A stretch of 64,000 nt of DNA from Rhabdophis nuchalis (GCA_039707465.1 CM077647.1:171798163-171862162); one strand, 5' to 3'. Shown: positions 1 to 10,761, counted from the first letter of the stretch. Numbers and translations are program-made. The notes: a model not told the origin generated them from the sequence alone.

Positions 1-126
1 TGGCCTTTGAAAAGGAGATCGAGAAAGTTGACCTGTGATATTTCATTTCGTGCCTTTGAGAAAAAAATGTTGTAACTGCTGATACAAGTAGGAAGACATG
101 TTTTTGTCAAGGGAGAAAGCAATGTG

Positions 127-184
127 TCTACCACTGGCTACAAGGTTTATTTTGGAAGTGGGACTAGGTTGGTCGTAATGCCAA
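127..184 (+). CDS. TRAJ: TCR alpha J segment 1 (this window's numbering)
   Basis: Germline joining segment; it supplies the 3' end of CDR3 and strand G of a TCR alpha V domain after RAG-mediated joining. Reads STTGYKVYFGSGTRLVVMP plus one base, then donor gtaagt at 185. The 12-RSS is nonamer tgtttttgt at 99-107, spacer 108-119, and heptamer caatgtg at 120-126, one mismatch from cactgtg with the coding-proximal GTG kept. It belongs to the LVVMP family also seen at 2.6, 10.3, 12.2, 15.4 and 21.2 kb. Looks functional. Confidence 0.92.
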
Positions 185-185
185 G

Positions 186-1060
186 TAAGTTTTTGTTCTT
201 TGTTTTTGGTATTGTGGTCAGTTCAAGAGGTTAATTTCTTCTCTTATACCCCCCCCCCTCTCCTCCTTCCTCATATTATAAAACATAGTGGCATCTCAAG
301 CTGCATGCTTTGCAGAAAATTCCAGGTTCAGTTCTATTCTCCCCATTTCTAGTTTAGAAATAATGACTTTGATTGGAAACCCCATGTCACCCCTATCAAA
401 CAATTACTACTTTCGATCCATATTTGGTTTCATTCAACCGTTATTATCCAACAGCATATACTAATTCCCCAAAAGAAAAAGAGAAAAAAACATACTACAT
501 ACTTTATTATAAAACTCTATGGGCTCTGAATGGACATTATTATTTTTTTTAAAAAAGCCGTACACTCATAATTCTTCTTACCATAAGAGAGGTCTAGGTG
601 GTTGCTAAGAATTGACAACATCTTGATGGTATATTATCAGTCAATCAATCAATCAATCAATCAACCAAGATTGTAGGATTGTAGGATTTTCAGCTTTGTG
701 ATCTTAGATAACTTAGACTTGGCTTGGGAAGGGTTGAACAATAATAGCATGACATGTTTACATTGGAAAGAGAGAGAGACAACACACTCACACGCACATA
801 CACACACACACACATACCACTGAAGAGTTATTTGACCTTATACACCATTGATCCATTTGGCCATTGTGCGTGTGATAGGCCCATCCACCTGCCTCCCACC
901 TATCACGCACCCAATGGCCAAATTGATCAATGATGGATAAAGGCAAATATCTCATCAATGGTAGTTTTTATATTATGAGAATATTAGCAGAGTCTAACGA
1001 AAGCTAAATGGATAATACATTTTAAGTTCTGGAGATTGCAATGTCTCTCTCTCTTCTTTT
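186..1060. other. Intergenic, no gene seen
   Basis: The spacer after J1 holds a short (AATC)n run near 641-664 and a CA-rich run near 785-815. An imperfect inverted repeat at about 850-935 has arms around 'cacccaatggccaaat' and its complement. No reading frame or J motif was found. Confidence 0.6.
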
Positions 1061-1077
1061 ATATTTACACCTTGTAT

Positions 1078-1134
1078 AAACACACACACACACACACATA
1101 AATACACAAACAAACAAACACACACCACACAAAC

Positions 1135-1196
<62 letters not shown>

Positions 1197-1225
1197 GGCA
1201 AAGACAAAGACAAAGAGACAGAGAG
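1078..1225. repeat. (CA)n then (GACA)n microsatellite
   Basis: CA-rich repeats at 1079-1130 run into about 15 copies of the tetramer gaca (1139-1198) and a degraded agacaa tail. Open frames across this stretch are low-complexity artefacts. Confidence 0.95.
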
Positions 1226-1620
1226 ATGGACCATGAACTTCTAGATATCTTTGAGGGATGAATACAGAGAAGACACAATTTTCATCAGATACTGTTTTAC
1301 TCGCAACCTTGTTTAGCAACCCCATTCTTGAGGTAGATCTTTTTATGAAAAGCAGGGAATAGATCTGTAAACTGTACAAAAAGCCCCTGGCCTCACTCAA
1401 ATTGCCTCTCTGAGGTTTGTTAGAACATATATGAGGAGATCTAGATGTTTAGATCATGAGAAAATGCTTAGATCATGAGAAAAAAATAGCATTTCTGTGT
1501 GCTTTTTTTCAACAACCTGTGTTTTATTCTTAAACTTCTTCCCCAACCCATCCTATAAGTTTACTAGCTGTGTTTGAAACACTTTATTAATGGGTTTGTG
1601 TAAGGGATAGTATCACTGTG

Positions 1621-1678
1621 AATAATAACTATGGCAAGATCACTTGGGGATCTGGCACCAGGCTGATTGTTATGCCAA
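1621..1678 (+). CDS. TRAJ: TCR alpha J segment 2, WGSG variant
   Basis: Reads NNNYGKITWGSGTRLIVMP plus one base, donor gtaagt at 1679. The RSS is nonamer ggtttgtgt 1593-1601, 12-bp spacer, and canonical heptamer cactgtg 1614-1620. Tryptophan replaces the usual phenylalanine of the F-G-x-G motif. A few mammalian TRAJ also have W here and are functional, so this does not imply a pseudogene. The RSS spacer and upstream flank differ from the dominant family, so this J is an older, single-copy lineage here. Confidence 0.92.
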
Positions 1679-2070
1679 GTAAGTTGGTCCACTAATATTA
1701 CATACAAATGTACTTCTGTTGTGCTTGAGGTAGCTTCTTTTTGCTTTTATATTGGAGACCTCTTCTATTTTTATAGACCAACTGGAAAAATTAAGAAAAA
1801 AGTCTTGGATTTCTCAAGAAATGTTAGAAGCAGAGAATAGTAAATGGAAATAAGGTTCTACTTCATCTTAGTGGGATTTCCAAAAATGTTAGGATAAGAA
1901 TTTTATGAATGCCCATCTAAAATGGTCAGGCAGACTGTCATTAGTTTAGGTGGGCATTGTAGAAATTGTCCTCCTAAAGATTCTGGAGGGGAAACTGAGG
2001 AAATGTCAATGGTTATAAATACTCAACTCTCTGGAAAGTTGGATTGTGGTTAGAATTGTGAAGGTTTGAT

Positions 2071-2291
2071 GTCTATGGAGATCCTCAATCATCCAGATCA
2101 TGTCCCAAAGGTGCTTTTTCTGGAGGCAACTGGACTTCCTTGGTTTTTCTTTGAAGATGTTTTGCTTCTCATCCAAGAAGCTTCTTCAGCTGTGACAGGA
2201 TAGTGGGGAATGGAACAAGAAAGTCCAGTTGCCTTCAGGAAAAGCATCTTTGGGACAACCATGACCTGGATGACTGAGAATCTCCATAGAC
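2071..2291. mobile_element. Palindromic MITE-like element
   Basis: The ends are inverted copies of gtctatggagattctca. The two inner arms both contain 'ccaaaggtgcttttt'-type sequence and the 'cttctcatccaagaagcttc' core in opposite orientations. Related copies lie near 10.5, 16.6 and 51.1 kb. No coding capacity, so a non-autonomous DNA transposon is likely; the superfamily is not determined. Confidence 0.7.
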
Positions 2292-2317
2292 ATTACTTCA
2301 TGGACTTTCGTTAAGCA

Positions 2318-2455
2318 GAACAGAACAGAACAACAGAGTTGGAAGGAACCTTGGAGGTCTTCCACTCCAATCCCCTGCTCAAGCTGGAGACCCTATACCA
2401 TTTCACATAAATGGTCATCCGATCTCTTCTTAAAACCTTCTTATAACCTTTTAAG
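2318..2455 (-). mobile_element. CR1-type LINE 3' end fragment
   Basis: Minus-sense 3' end of the abundant CR1-type LINE (cagagttggaagg...ccttggaggtctt), 5' truncated to about 140 bp. Confidence 0.8.
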
Positions 2456-2643
2456 TTAATATTCATTTCAGTGGAAAGAAGCCAAAACCAAATATTGAGA
2501 AGGTGGACATATGAGTGGGCAGGACAGGAGAAGAATGAATCGAGTGCAAATGTGAAGCTTCGAGTTACATCGAATTTAGTTCCAGCTCTGAAGCTCCATT
2601 TATTTAAGTGACAGCAGTTTTTGTCAAGGCAGAAAGCACTGTG

Positions 2644-2703
2644 TGCAGAGTGGCAACTATAAATCCATCTTTGGAAGTGGAACAAGGCTGGTTGTCATGC
2701 CAA
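2644..2703 (+). CDS. TRAJ: TCR alpha J segment 3
   Basis: Reads QSGNYKSIFGSGTRLVVMP in the frame set by the FGSGT motif; two bases precede the first full codon and one follows the last. Donor gtaagt at 2704. The RSS is nonamer agtttttgt 2616-2624, spacer caaggcagaaag, and heptamer cactgtg 2637-2643. Spacer and 3' flank (ending ttcctt/ttcttt after 'gtgcaagagggt') match the 5' LVVMP family. Looks functional. Confidence 0.93.
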
Positions 2704-2966
2704 GTAAGTGTGTTAGCCCTTGATTCTTGCCTTTGTGGTCCGTGCAAGAGGGTACATTTCTTTCTTTCCCATCTATTTCTAACATATACGGTATGCCCTT
2801 ATCCTATTATAACTAGTCTATGAGATCTGGATAGTTTCCATAAGCAGTTTTGTCACTAATATTTGGTTATTGGCTGTATGAGAAACAAAATGAGTTTCAT
2901 TGAGCTAAAGAAATTAAACCACAAAGAAGATTACAGGTGGTCTTTGATTTATGAACACACTTGAAT

Positions 2967-3125
2967 CAGGGGTGAAATTCAGCAGGTTCTGACAGGTTCT
3001 GGAGAACTGATGGTGGAAATTTTGAGTAGTTCGGAGAACCAGCAAATACCACCTCTGGTTGGCCCCAGAGTGGGGAGGGAATGGAGATTCCGCAGTATCC
3101 TTCCCCTGGAGTGGGATATTGTGAC
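2967..3125. mobile_element. hAT-like MITE fragment
   Basis: Begins caggggtgaaattcagcagg, the same start as the element at 44261 and, in part, 44609. The 3' end is not clear, so it is probably a truncated copy. Confidence 0.6.
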
Positions 3126-3198
3126 ATAGTTTGGGCATCTTGGCATTTCTATCCCGTCTTTGCCAGCCTAAAATTGTTTTCCCCCATTACTTTTGGGA

Positions 3199-3350
<152 letters not shown>

Positions 3351-3476
3351 AATGATAAGAGAGAACACTCAGTGTTTTAATTCTAAACTCTAAAGCTGTA
3401 GCTTTTTTTAAAAAAAAAGTTGTAATTGCGGATACAAATAAGAAGACATGTTTTTGTCAAAGCAGAAAGCACTGTG

Positions 3477-3534
3477 TTTACCATTAGCAACAAGATTTTG
3501 TTTGGAAGTGGGACTAGTCTGATGATCAGGCCAA
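3477..3534 (+). CDS. TRAJ: TCR alpha J segment 4
   Basis: Reads FTISNKILFGSGTSLMIRP plus one base, donor gtaagt at 3535. The RSS is tgtttttgt 3449-3457, spacer caaagcagaaag, and cactgtg 3470-3476. The 5' flank (ttgtaattgcggatacaaataagaag) matches that of J1 and J9, so it belongs to the same duplicated family, but the J 3' end has diverged to SLMIRP. Intact. Confidence 0.93.
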
Positions 3535-3869
3535 GTAAGTTTTCATTCTTTATTTCTGCTATTTCTAACAACATAAGAGACTCCCTTGGAATTATCTTGA
3601 CTGTAGAGAAAATCTGAAGCTTCTTCTATCTACTTCTATTCTCTCCCCCCAACTCCATTTTGGAGTTTCTCCTTGGTTCCTTTTCCATTTTCTTTCATTC
3701 ATTCCTTTCTTTTATTTTAGGTTTTTTTTGGTTTTTATTTCCTTCTTTAAAAACCTGACATTCCAGTATGTTTTTAGGAGCATCTCCTCAATATATTGGA
3801 CGGCCGATTAAGTGTCTGGAAAACCTCTCACTCAGTGTCACTCCACTCCTAAAAGTGTCTAGGTTGAAG

Positions 3870-4380
3870 TAGAATGGAATGGAATGGAATATAGTGGAGT
3901 TGGATAGAATAAGAATAGAGAAATAGAGAAATAGAGAATAGAATAGGAGAGGAGATGGGTGGTGCGGAGTGGAGTGGAATAGAAAATAGAGAATAGAATA
4001 GAATAGAATGGAATGGAATGGAATGGAATAGAATAGAGAGTGGAGTGGAGTTGGATAGAATAAGAATATAGAAATAAGAGAAGAGGAAAGGAGAGAAGAG
4101 GAATGGTGTGGTGTGTGGTGTGGTGTGGTGTTTGGTGGTGTGTGGAATGGAATGGAATAGAATATAGAGAATAGAGTAGAGTAGAGTAGAGTAGAGTAGA
4201 GTAGAGTAGAGTAGAGTAGAATAGAATAGAATATAATATAATAGAGAGTGGAGTTGAATAGAATAAGAATATAGAGAATAGAGAATAGAGAATAGAGAAT
4301 AGAGAATAGAAAATAGAATAGAATAGAATAGAATAGAATGGAATGGAATGGAATGGAATGGAATAGAATAGAATAGAATT
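3870..4380 (-). repeat. GAATG/AATAG pentamer array seeded by a LINE 3' end
   Basis: About 500 bp of imperfect gaatg, aatag and gagta pentamers interrupted by ggtgt-rich segments. The array abuts the minus-sense LINE tip at 4381-4455, so it lies where that LINE's tail should be. The long minus-strand frames here are repeat translations. Confidence 0.93.
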
Positions 4381-4455
4381 CTTTATTGGCCAAGTGCGAT
4401 TGGACACACAAGGAATTTGTCTTTGGTGCATATGCTCTCAGTGTACATAAAAGAT
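4381..4455 (-). mobile_element. LINE 3' tip (GTACACTGAGAGCATATGCACC type)
   Basis: Reverse complement of the 3' terminus ending in ttggccaataaa, which also appears intact at 56690-56760. In both places it is directly followed, on the sense strand, by an attct array. Confidence 0.85.
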
Positions 4456-4761
4456 AAAAGTGGTGAATCATGTCCACCTTCTCAATATTTGATCTTTGGC
4501 TTCTCCCTAAGGAGCAAGTGAAGTCAATCATTGCTAAGCTTATAACCAAACTCTGCTCCCAAAAATATCTTGGTGACCTTTGGATCAAATTTTGGATAGG
4601 CAATCATTTTGTTTCCAAATAATGCTTCAGATTTCCACCAGCCACTCTCCTTGACATATCAATGCTAGAGCTTTAGTCTAGAGCTTTAGCTTTTCAAAAG
4701 GATGTTATAAATGCTGAAACAAACAGGGAGCCATGTTTTTGCCAAGGCAAAAAGCACTGTG

Positions 4762-4821
4762 TATACCAGGGCACCAACAAGGTCATCTTTGGAAGTGGAA
4801 CTAGCCTGGTTGTAATTCCAA
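4762..4821 (+). CDS. TRAJ: TCR alpha J segment 5
   Basis: Reads YQGTNKVIFGSGTSLVVIP with two leading and one trailing base, donor gtaagt at 4822. Nonamer tgtttttgc 4734-4742 (last base departs from the family), spacer caaggcaaaaag, heptamer cactgtg 4755-4761. The 5' flank carries the shared 'tttagcttttcaaaagga' block. A Bov-B fragment begins about 60 bp after the donor. Looks functional. Confidence 0.93.
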
Positions 4822-4883
4822 GTAAGTTTTAGTCTTTTTTTTTTTTTGTCTTATGGTCTGTGCAAGAGGGGTCCTTTCCTTGC

Positions 4884-5222
4884 TCGTCCAACCCATTGTG
4901 ACCCCACGGACAATGCTCCTCCAGGCCTTCCTGTCCTCTACCATCCTCTGGAGTCCATTTAAGCTCACACCGACTGCTTCAGTGACTCCATCCAGTAATC
5001 TCCTTCTCTGACATCCCCTTCTTCTTTTGCCCTCAATCTTTCCCAGCATCAGGCTCTTCTCCAGTGAGTCCTTCCTTCTCATTAGGTGGCCAAAGTATTT
5101 GAGTTTCCTCTTCAGGATCTGGCCTTCTAAAGAGCAACCAGGGTTGATGTCCTCTAGGACTGACCAGTTTGCTCATCTTTCAGTCCAAGAGACTCGCAGG
5201 CGATCCATCCGTACTTGTGATC
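4884..5222 (-). mobile_element. Bov-B LINE 3' fragment
   Basis: The minus-strand translation contains MRRKDSLEKSLMLGKIEGKR followed by a tryptophan-poor, Arg-rich tail, the C-terminus of the Bov-B (RTE clade) reverse-transcriptase protein. 5' truncated. It lies just downstream of J5 and upstream of J6. Confidence 0.85.
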
Positions 5223-5306
5223 AAAAGAGGATTTTGAAGTCTCCTCAGGACTTCTCATCAGAATTGGTTTAATTGATGACTTTATGTAAAGGCTCAGAAC
5301 ACTGTG

Positions 5307-5367
5307 ATTAATTACGGCACTTCTAGAGTTGTCTTTGGGGCTGGAACAGACCTGAAGGTCCATCCAC
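5307..5367 (+). CDS. TRAJ: TCR alpha J segment 6, FGAGT type
   Basis: Reads INYGTSRVVFGAGTDLKVHP plus one base, donor gtgagt at 5368. Heptamer cactgtg 5300-5306 is canonical; the nonamer actttatgt 5279-5287 is weak, but the spacing is 12. The J core differs from every other J here and resembles a conserved single-copy vertebrate TRAJ. Its 3' flank (5430-5600) is repeated in diverged form near 9010-9190 and 9560-9700. Confidence 0.9.
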
Positions 5368-5617
5368 GTGAGTTTCTCAACCAAAACTCTCTGTAATTGT
5401 AACACTAGTGCATTGTGACTCTTGACTTCTAAGCATTTTTTATAGAAATGGAGTTTTGAGGGCAACAGAAGTAAGAAGAAGGTCCCTTTTAACTATGAGG
5501 GAGACCACAGGGGGACCTTAGGACTGAGGACTTCATTGTTACAGTGGGATGTGGATATAAACCTTTCAATTGGTTTAGATGTCCTTTCAGGTGTGAATAG
5601 GACAACCTCATGTGAAA

Positions 5618-6965
5618 TAGAATAACAGAGTTGGAAGGGACCTTGGAGGTCTTCTAGTCCAATCCCCGGCTTAGGCAGGAAACCCTACACCACTTCAGAC
5701 AAAGGGTTATCCAACATCTCCTTAAAAAATTTCAGTGTTGGAGCATTCACAACTTCCAGAGGCAAGTTGTTCTATTGATTAATTGTTTTAACTGTCAGGA
5801 AATTTCTCCTCAGTTCTAAGTTGCTTCTGTCCTTGATTAGTTTCCACCCATTGCTTCTTGTTCTACCCTCAGATGCCTTGGAGAATAATTTGATTCCCTC
5901 TTCTTTGTGGCAGCCCCTGAGATATTGGAACACTGCTATCATGTCTTCCCTAGTCCTTCTTTTCATTAAACTAGACATACCTAGTTCTTGCAACCATTCT
6001 TCATACGTTTTAGCATCTTAGCTGCTGTTCTCTGCACTCTTTCTAGAATCTCCACATCTTTTTTACATTGTGGTGACCGAAACGGAATGCAGTATTCCAA
6101 GTGTGGCCTTACCAAGGCAGTGTAAAGTGGTATTAATACTTCACGTGATCTTGATTCTATCCCTCTGTTTATGCAGCCTAGAACTGTGTTGGCTTTTTTG
6201 GCAGCTGCTGCACACTGCTGGCTCATATTTAAATGGTTGACCACTAGGATTCCAAGATCCCTCTCACAGTTGCTACTATTGAGCAAGGTACCACCTATAC
6301 TGTACCTGTGCATTTTGTTTTTCTTGCCTCAATGTAGAACCTTACTTTTTTCACAATTGAATTTCATTTTGTTAGATAGTGCTCAATGTTCAAGTTTGTC
6401 AAGATCCTTCTGTATCTTAAGCCTATCTTCTGGAGTGTTGACTATTCCTGCCAGCTTGGTGTCATCTGCAAATTTGATGAGTTCCCCATTTATCCTCTCA
6501 TCCAAATCATTGATGAAGATGTTGAAGAGTACTGGGCCTAAAACAGAGCCTTGGGGTACACCACTGCATACTTCCCTCCATGTAGATGCAGTTCCATTGA
6601 GGACTACATGTTGAGTGCAGTTGGTCAGCCAGTTGCGAATCCATCTGATGGTGATGCTGTCTAACCCACATTTTTCTACTTTATCTAATAGTAGGTTATG
6701 GTGTACTTTATCAAATGCCTTACTGAAGTCCAAGTAAATTGTATCGACAGCATTCCTCTGGTCCACTAATTTTGTCACTTTGTCAAAGAATGTAATTAGA
6801 TTAGTCTGGCATGATCTGTTTTTGACAAACCCATGTTGGCTTTTGGCTATTACTTTGTTTGCTTCTAGGTGTTTGCTTAATTATCTTTTCCAGAATCTTC
6901 CCTGGTATTGAGGTCAGGCTGATGGGTCTATTGTTTCCTGTATCTATTTTTCCCCCTTTTTTGAA
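5618..6965 (-). mobile_element. CR1-type LINE, 5'-truncated, RT to 3' end
   Basis: About 1.35 kb in minus sense. Translation in several frames gives the reverse-transcriptase core ([32 protein letters not shown]), the [11 protein letters not shown] segment and the 3' tail. Frames are broken at 5.98-6.0 and 6.31-6.38 kb, so it is dead. It is the largest CR1 copy in the window and occupies the spacer between J6 and J7. Confidence 0.9.
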
Positions 6966-7279
6966 AATGTAGAACCTTACTTTTTTCCACCATTGAAAAC
7001 ACCACTGTGTTATCCCTTGAGAAGGGAAAGACCACATTTTTAGAGCTATCAGACCAGGATTAAAAAAATCCGAATGATTATTAGACAGGAACAAGGTGTG
7101 TATAGAAAATATGTGTCTGTCTGGATTATTATTATTTTTTGCATGCTAGATCAGTGGCTCATTATTCCATTATATCTTTATGAAGTGCTTAGTTCATGTT
7201 CATTTAAGAACACACCAAATGGAGAAGAGGGGATACCAATGTTTCAGCTCCCTTTTTTGTTAAGACATTTCTTATTGTG

Positions 7280-7341
7280 CAGTCAAGATGGCTCTTGGAA
7301 AGTGATATTTGGGCAAGGCACCAGGTTAACCATAATCCCAG
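7280..7341 (+). CDS. TRAJ: TCR alpha J segment 7, FGQGT type
   Basis: Reads SQDGSWKVIFGQGTRLTIIP with one leading and one trailing base, donor gtatgt at 7342. Nonamer cttttttgt 7252-7260, 12-bp spacer, heptamer tattgtg 7273-7279. The heptamer departs from cactgtg but keeps the GTG next to the coding end, so recombination could be less efficient. J8 is a close paralogue with the same core, donor and heptamer. Confidence 0.9.
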
Positions 7342-7502
7342 GTATGTCACACATTCTCAGTGCATTGGCTTCTTGTGTGTGTTACAGATGAGTAAGGGCT
7401 CACCTTCATTGCTGTGAAATGGAGGAGTAGTGGGGTTTTCTCCTTCCTTTTGGGAATGATTGGAATTTTGCTTCAGATATTCTACACTGTTTTAGAAATG
7501 TG

Positions 7503-8265
7503 ATGTTTCTTTCCTCCATCCACCTATACCATTTATCCCATATCTGGTAGCATTTCCTCTTTTCCCTGGATTTCTTTTGTTAATTTGTCCATTTCAGCAC
7601 AATCCATAACCTTTCTTATTATTTCATCTTCGCTTGGAATTGTTTTTCCATTTCTGGCCAAAGGCAATCCTCGCCACCATAATTATATGTAGTATTAAAT
7701 ACCGGATTTCTTTGTTGTATTTCGCAGTCATTATTTCCATTCTATTTTGACTCCTGTTATTTGCTCTAGCTAATTTTTGATTTTCCTTTTCCAAATTTTT
7801 TTTTGCTTCCTCACAGGTCCACCATAAGTGGTGGTATGTTCCGTGTATTGATTCACATTTCCAACATTTGGGGGAGGTATTTGTTGAGATTTTAGCTAAC
7901 CTTGTTGGTGCCAGGTGCCATCTGTAAAACATTTTTTGAATGGAGGAAAGAAACAAGGATCAATCAAGGAAGCCAATAAAGCACAAAAACAGTAGCTAAA
8001 GAGACATATATACGTATCCAAGTTGTTTAACTTTTCTAGAGGTAATCAGCCAATATAGCAGACAGATGAGTAAAATAAGAGGGTTAAGAATGGTGAAGTA
8101 CAAATGAAATATAATAGAAGGGGAAATAATATAAGGTGAGCGGTATCGATTGACAATTGCTATTAGAAAGAACAGGAAGCTCCTGTTCATATTGTATTGT
8201 GTAAAATTGATGTACGTCTAAGTTTTGTGTGTGTGTATTTTACAAGTTTGTAAATTTAAAAATGT

Positions 8266-8325
<60 letters not shown>

Positions 8326-8340
8326 TTTGCAATGCATTTT
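7503..8340 (+). mobile_element. L1-type LINE 3' end with 5' inversion
   Basis: The part at 7503-7945 is minus sense and encodes an L1-like ORF2 C-terminus (FYRWHLAPTRLAKI, CWKCESIHGTYHHLWWTC). From about 7942 the sequence turns to plus sense, runs through an A-rich 3'UTR and ends in (AAT)n at 8266-8325. The stretch ggaggaaagaaac occurs at the switch and, inverted, at about 7505-7517. This is the layout expected from twin-priming. Confidence 0.75.
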
Positions 8341-8489
8341 TAAGTATTCAGTTGGCTGAGTTTCATGTTTTATGAATAAAGTAAATAATAATAATAAGAT
8401 AACTTTTGTGGAATTCTAACATAATGTAGTAGTACATTTGTGACCAGAGATCTGTTTTTATAGGTTTGCATGTTGATTAGGACTCATTC

Positions 8490-9005
8490 CAAGGTGCTGG
8501 TTCCTCTTCTTCTTCTTCTTCTTCCTTCTTTCTCCTCCTCCTCCTTCTCCTTCTGCTTTTGCTTATTCTGCTTCTTCCTCCTCCTCCTTCATCTCCTCTT
8601 CTTTAAAAATATATATATTTGTGGAGATATTTCTTTGAGGAAGAAGAAGATGTTTTGCTTCTCATCTAAGAATTCATTCATCCAATAATCTTGGATGAGA
8701 TGCAAAATGTCTTCTCCTCCTCCTCCTCCTTTAAAAACAACAACAAAATATCTATGGAGATATTTCTTTGAGGAAGAAGAAGATGTTTTGCTTCTCATCC
8801 AAGAATTCTCATCCAAGAAGAAGAAGAAGAAGAAGAAGAAGAAGAAGAAGAAGAAGAAGAAGAAGAAGAAGAAGAAGAAGAAGAAGAAGAAGAAGAAGAA
8901 GAAGAAGACGAAATTCCTCCTCCTCCTCCTCCTCCTCCTCCTCCTCCTCCTCCTCCTCCTCCTCCTCCTCCTTCTTCTTCTTCTTCTTCTTCTTCTTCTT
9001 CCTTT
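8490..9005. repeat. Trinucleotide CTT/TCC/GAA tract with embedded MITE pieces
   Basis: ctt/tcc-rich 8500-8600, (aag)n about 8817-8910, (tcc)n about 8914-8970, (ttc)n to 9001. Between them lie two near-copies (8625-8700, 8757-8815) of a fragment with the MITE core 'gttttgcttctcatc'. An AAG block beside a CTT/TCC block gives hairpin-like purine-pyrimidine symmetry. Frames of poly-K, poly-R or poly-S are artefacts. Confidence 0.93.
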
Positions 9006-9418
9006 TGTTAACAGCAACAAAAGTAAGAAGAAAGTCTCCTGTTAGCTAAATTTTGTCAGGGAGACACCTGGGAGAGACCAGGAGAACCCAAAGGCTGAGA
9101 TCTTTATTGTCACCATGAGATGTTACTGTAATCCCTCAAATTTGTTTAGGCATCATTTCAGGTGGAAGAAGGCAACCTTGTGAGTATTTCCCTTGAGAAG
9201 GGAAAGAGCTATTAGATTGGGGTTGCAAAAATCCAAAGGATCATCCTGAAACAATCTTGTGGTTCTTTGGATTTTTGAATACTTGATCAGAGTGTCCACA
9301 TGACTCTTGGTGGAGCTTCACCAAGGGCTTCCTTAATGTTCATTTAAGAACTCACAGTACAGAGAGGAGCAAACACTGTGCTTCTCCTTCCATTTTTGTA
9401 AAGTCTTTTCTTATTGTG

Positions 9419-9471
9419 TGGCCTCAGGAAAGTGATATTTGGGCAAGGCACCAGGTTAACCATAATCCCAG
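9419..9471 (+). CDS. TRAJ: TCR alpha J segment 8, duplicate of J7
   Basis: Reads GLRKVIFGQGTRLTIIP with one leading and one trailing base, donor gtatgt at 9472. Nonamer catttttgt 9391-9399, 12-bp spacer, heptamer tattgtg 9412-9418. The coding part matches J7 from AAAGTGATATTTGGG onward but is shorter at the 5' end. Flanks on both sides ('cccttgagaagggaaaga', 'aagaacacac/ctcaca') are also shared with J7. Intact. Confidence 0.9.
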
Positions 9472-9756
9472 GTATGTCTAACAAACTGAGTAGATTGGCT
9501 TCTCATGAATGTTACTCAGGAATAGTGGCTCAACTTCACTGCTCTGACTCCTTCTAAGCCTTTCTTATAGAGATGGAGTTTTGAGGCTACAGAAATGAGA
9601 TTAAGGTCGCAGGGTATTTACATTTTAATTACATGGGAGATGACAAGAGGACCTGAAGGCTGAGAACTTTATTGTTTGCAGGCCTCAGATCGGAGACTTC
9701 AGATATTCAGCAGCCACAACCTTTACATTTTAATCCTAACGTCCATATATTAAGGA

Positions 9757-10272
9757 AAATAGAATAACAGAGTTGGAAGGGACCTTGGAGGTCTTCTAGT
9801 CCAACCCCCTGCCTAGGCAGGAAACCCTACACACTACAGACAAATGGTAATCCCACATCTTCTTAAAAACTTCCAGTGTTGGAGAATTAATAACTTCTGG
9901 AGGCAAGTTTTTCCACGGATTAATTGTTCTAACTGTCAGGAAATTTCTTCCTAGTTCTAGGTTGATTCTCTCCTTGATTGGTTTCCACCCATTGCTTCTT
10001 GTTCTACCCTCAGGTGCTTTGGAGAGTAGCTTGACTGCCTTTTCTATGTGGCAGCTCCTGAGATATTGGAAGACTGCTATCATGTCTCCCCTGGTCCTTC
10101 TTTTCATTAAGCTAGACCTACCCAGTTCCTGCAACCGTTCTTCATATGTTTTAGTCTCCAGTCCCCTTATCATCTTTGTTGCTCTTCTCTGCACTCTTTC
10201 TAGAGTCTCCACATCTTTTTTACATCGTGGCGACCAAAATTGGATGCAGGATTCCAAGTGTGGCCTTACCAT
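9757..10272 (-). mobile_element. CR1-type LINE 3' fragment
   Basis: Minus frame reads VRPHLESCIQFWSPRCKKDV through [19 protein letters not shown] to the end of the CR1 C-terminal domain, nearly open over 150 codons. Its upstream end stops about 50 bp before the J9 nonamer. Confidence 0.9.
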
Positions 10273-10348
10273 TTAGCTTGTCAGTAGGAAGTTTCAATTG
10301 CTGATAGAAATAGGAAGCCATGTTTTTGTCAAGGCAGACAGCACTGTG

Positions 10349-10409
10349 TCTAATGTTGGGAGCTATAAGTTCATCTTTGGAAGTGGGACTAGGCTGGTCG
10401 TAATGCCAA
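10349..10409 (+). CDS. TRAJ: TCR alpha J segment 9
   Basis: Reads SNVGSYKFIFGSGTRLVVMP plus one base, donor gtaagt at 10410. The RSS is tgtttttgt 10321-10329, spacer caaggcagacag, and cactgtg 10342-10348. Only about 50 bp of the family's normal 5' flank survives before a CR1 insertion. Looks functional. Confidence 0.93.
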
Positions 10410-10516
10410 GTAAGTGTTTAGCTCTTTATTGTGTGATTAGCACAAGAGGATTCTTTCTTTGCTCAGCCCTGCCCCCCAATTTATATGCAATTTACAGTTT
10501 AACAAAATCACTGATC

Positions 10517-10761
10517 ATCTGCGAAGATTCTCAGTCATCCAGGCCATGGTTGTCCCAAAGGTGCTTTTTCAAAAGGCAACTGGAGTTTGTTTTTCCTCGA
10601 AGACATTCCACTTCTCATCCAAGAAGCTTCTTCAGGTCTGACTCAGAACTGATGAAGCTTCTTAGATGAGAAGCGAAACTTTTTCAAAAAAAGTCTACTT
10701 GTCTTTTGGAAAAGTATCTTTGGGACAACCATGACTTGGATGACTGAGAATCTCCATAGAC
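10517..10761. mobile_element. Palindromic MITE-like element, copy 2
   Basis: Same family as 2071-2291. The arms carry 'gattctcagtcatccaggcc' and, inverted, 'cttggatgactgagaatctc'; the centre holds two opposed 'cttctcatccaagaagcttc' blocks. Confidence 0.7.

Noticed and set aside
3788..4603. Long minus-strand open frames (up to 271 codons)
   Set aside because: Translations of pentamer repeats; composition is only S, I, L, F, Y, P, H and T.
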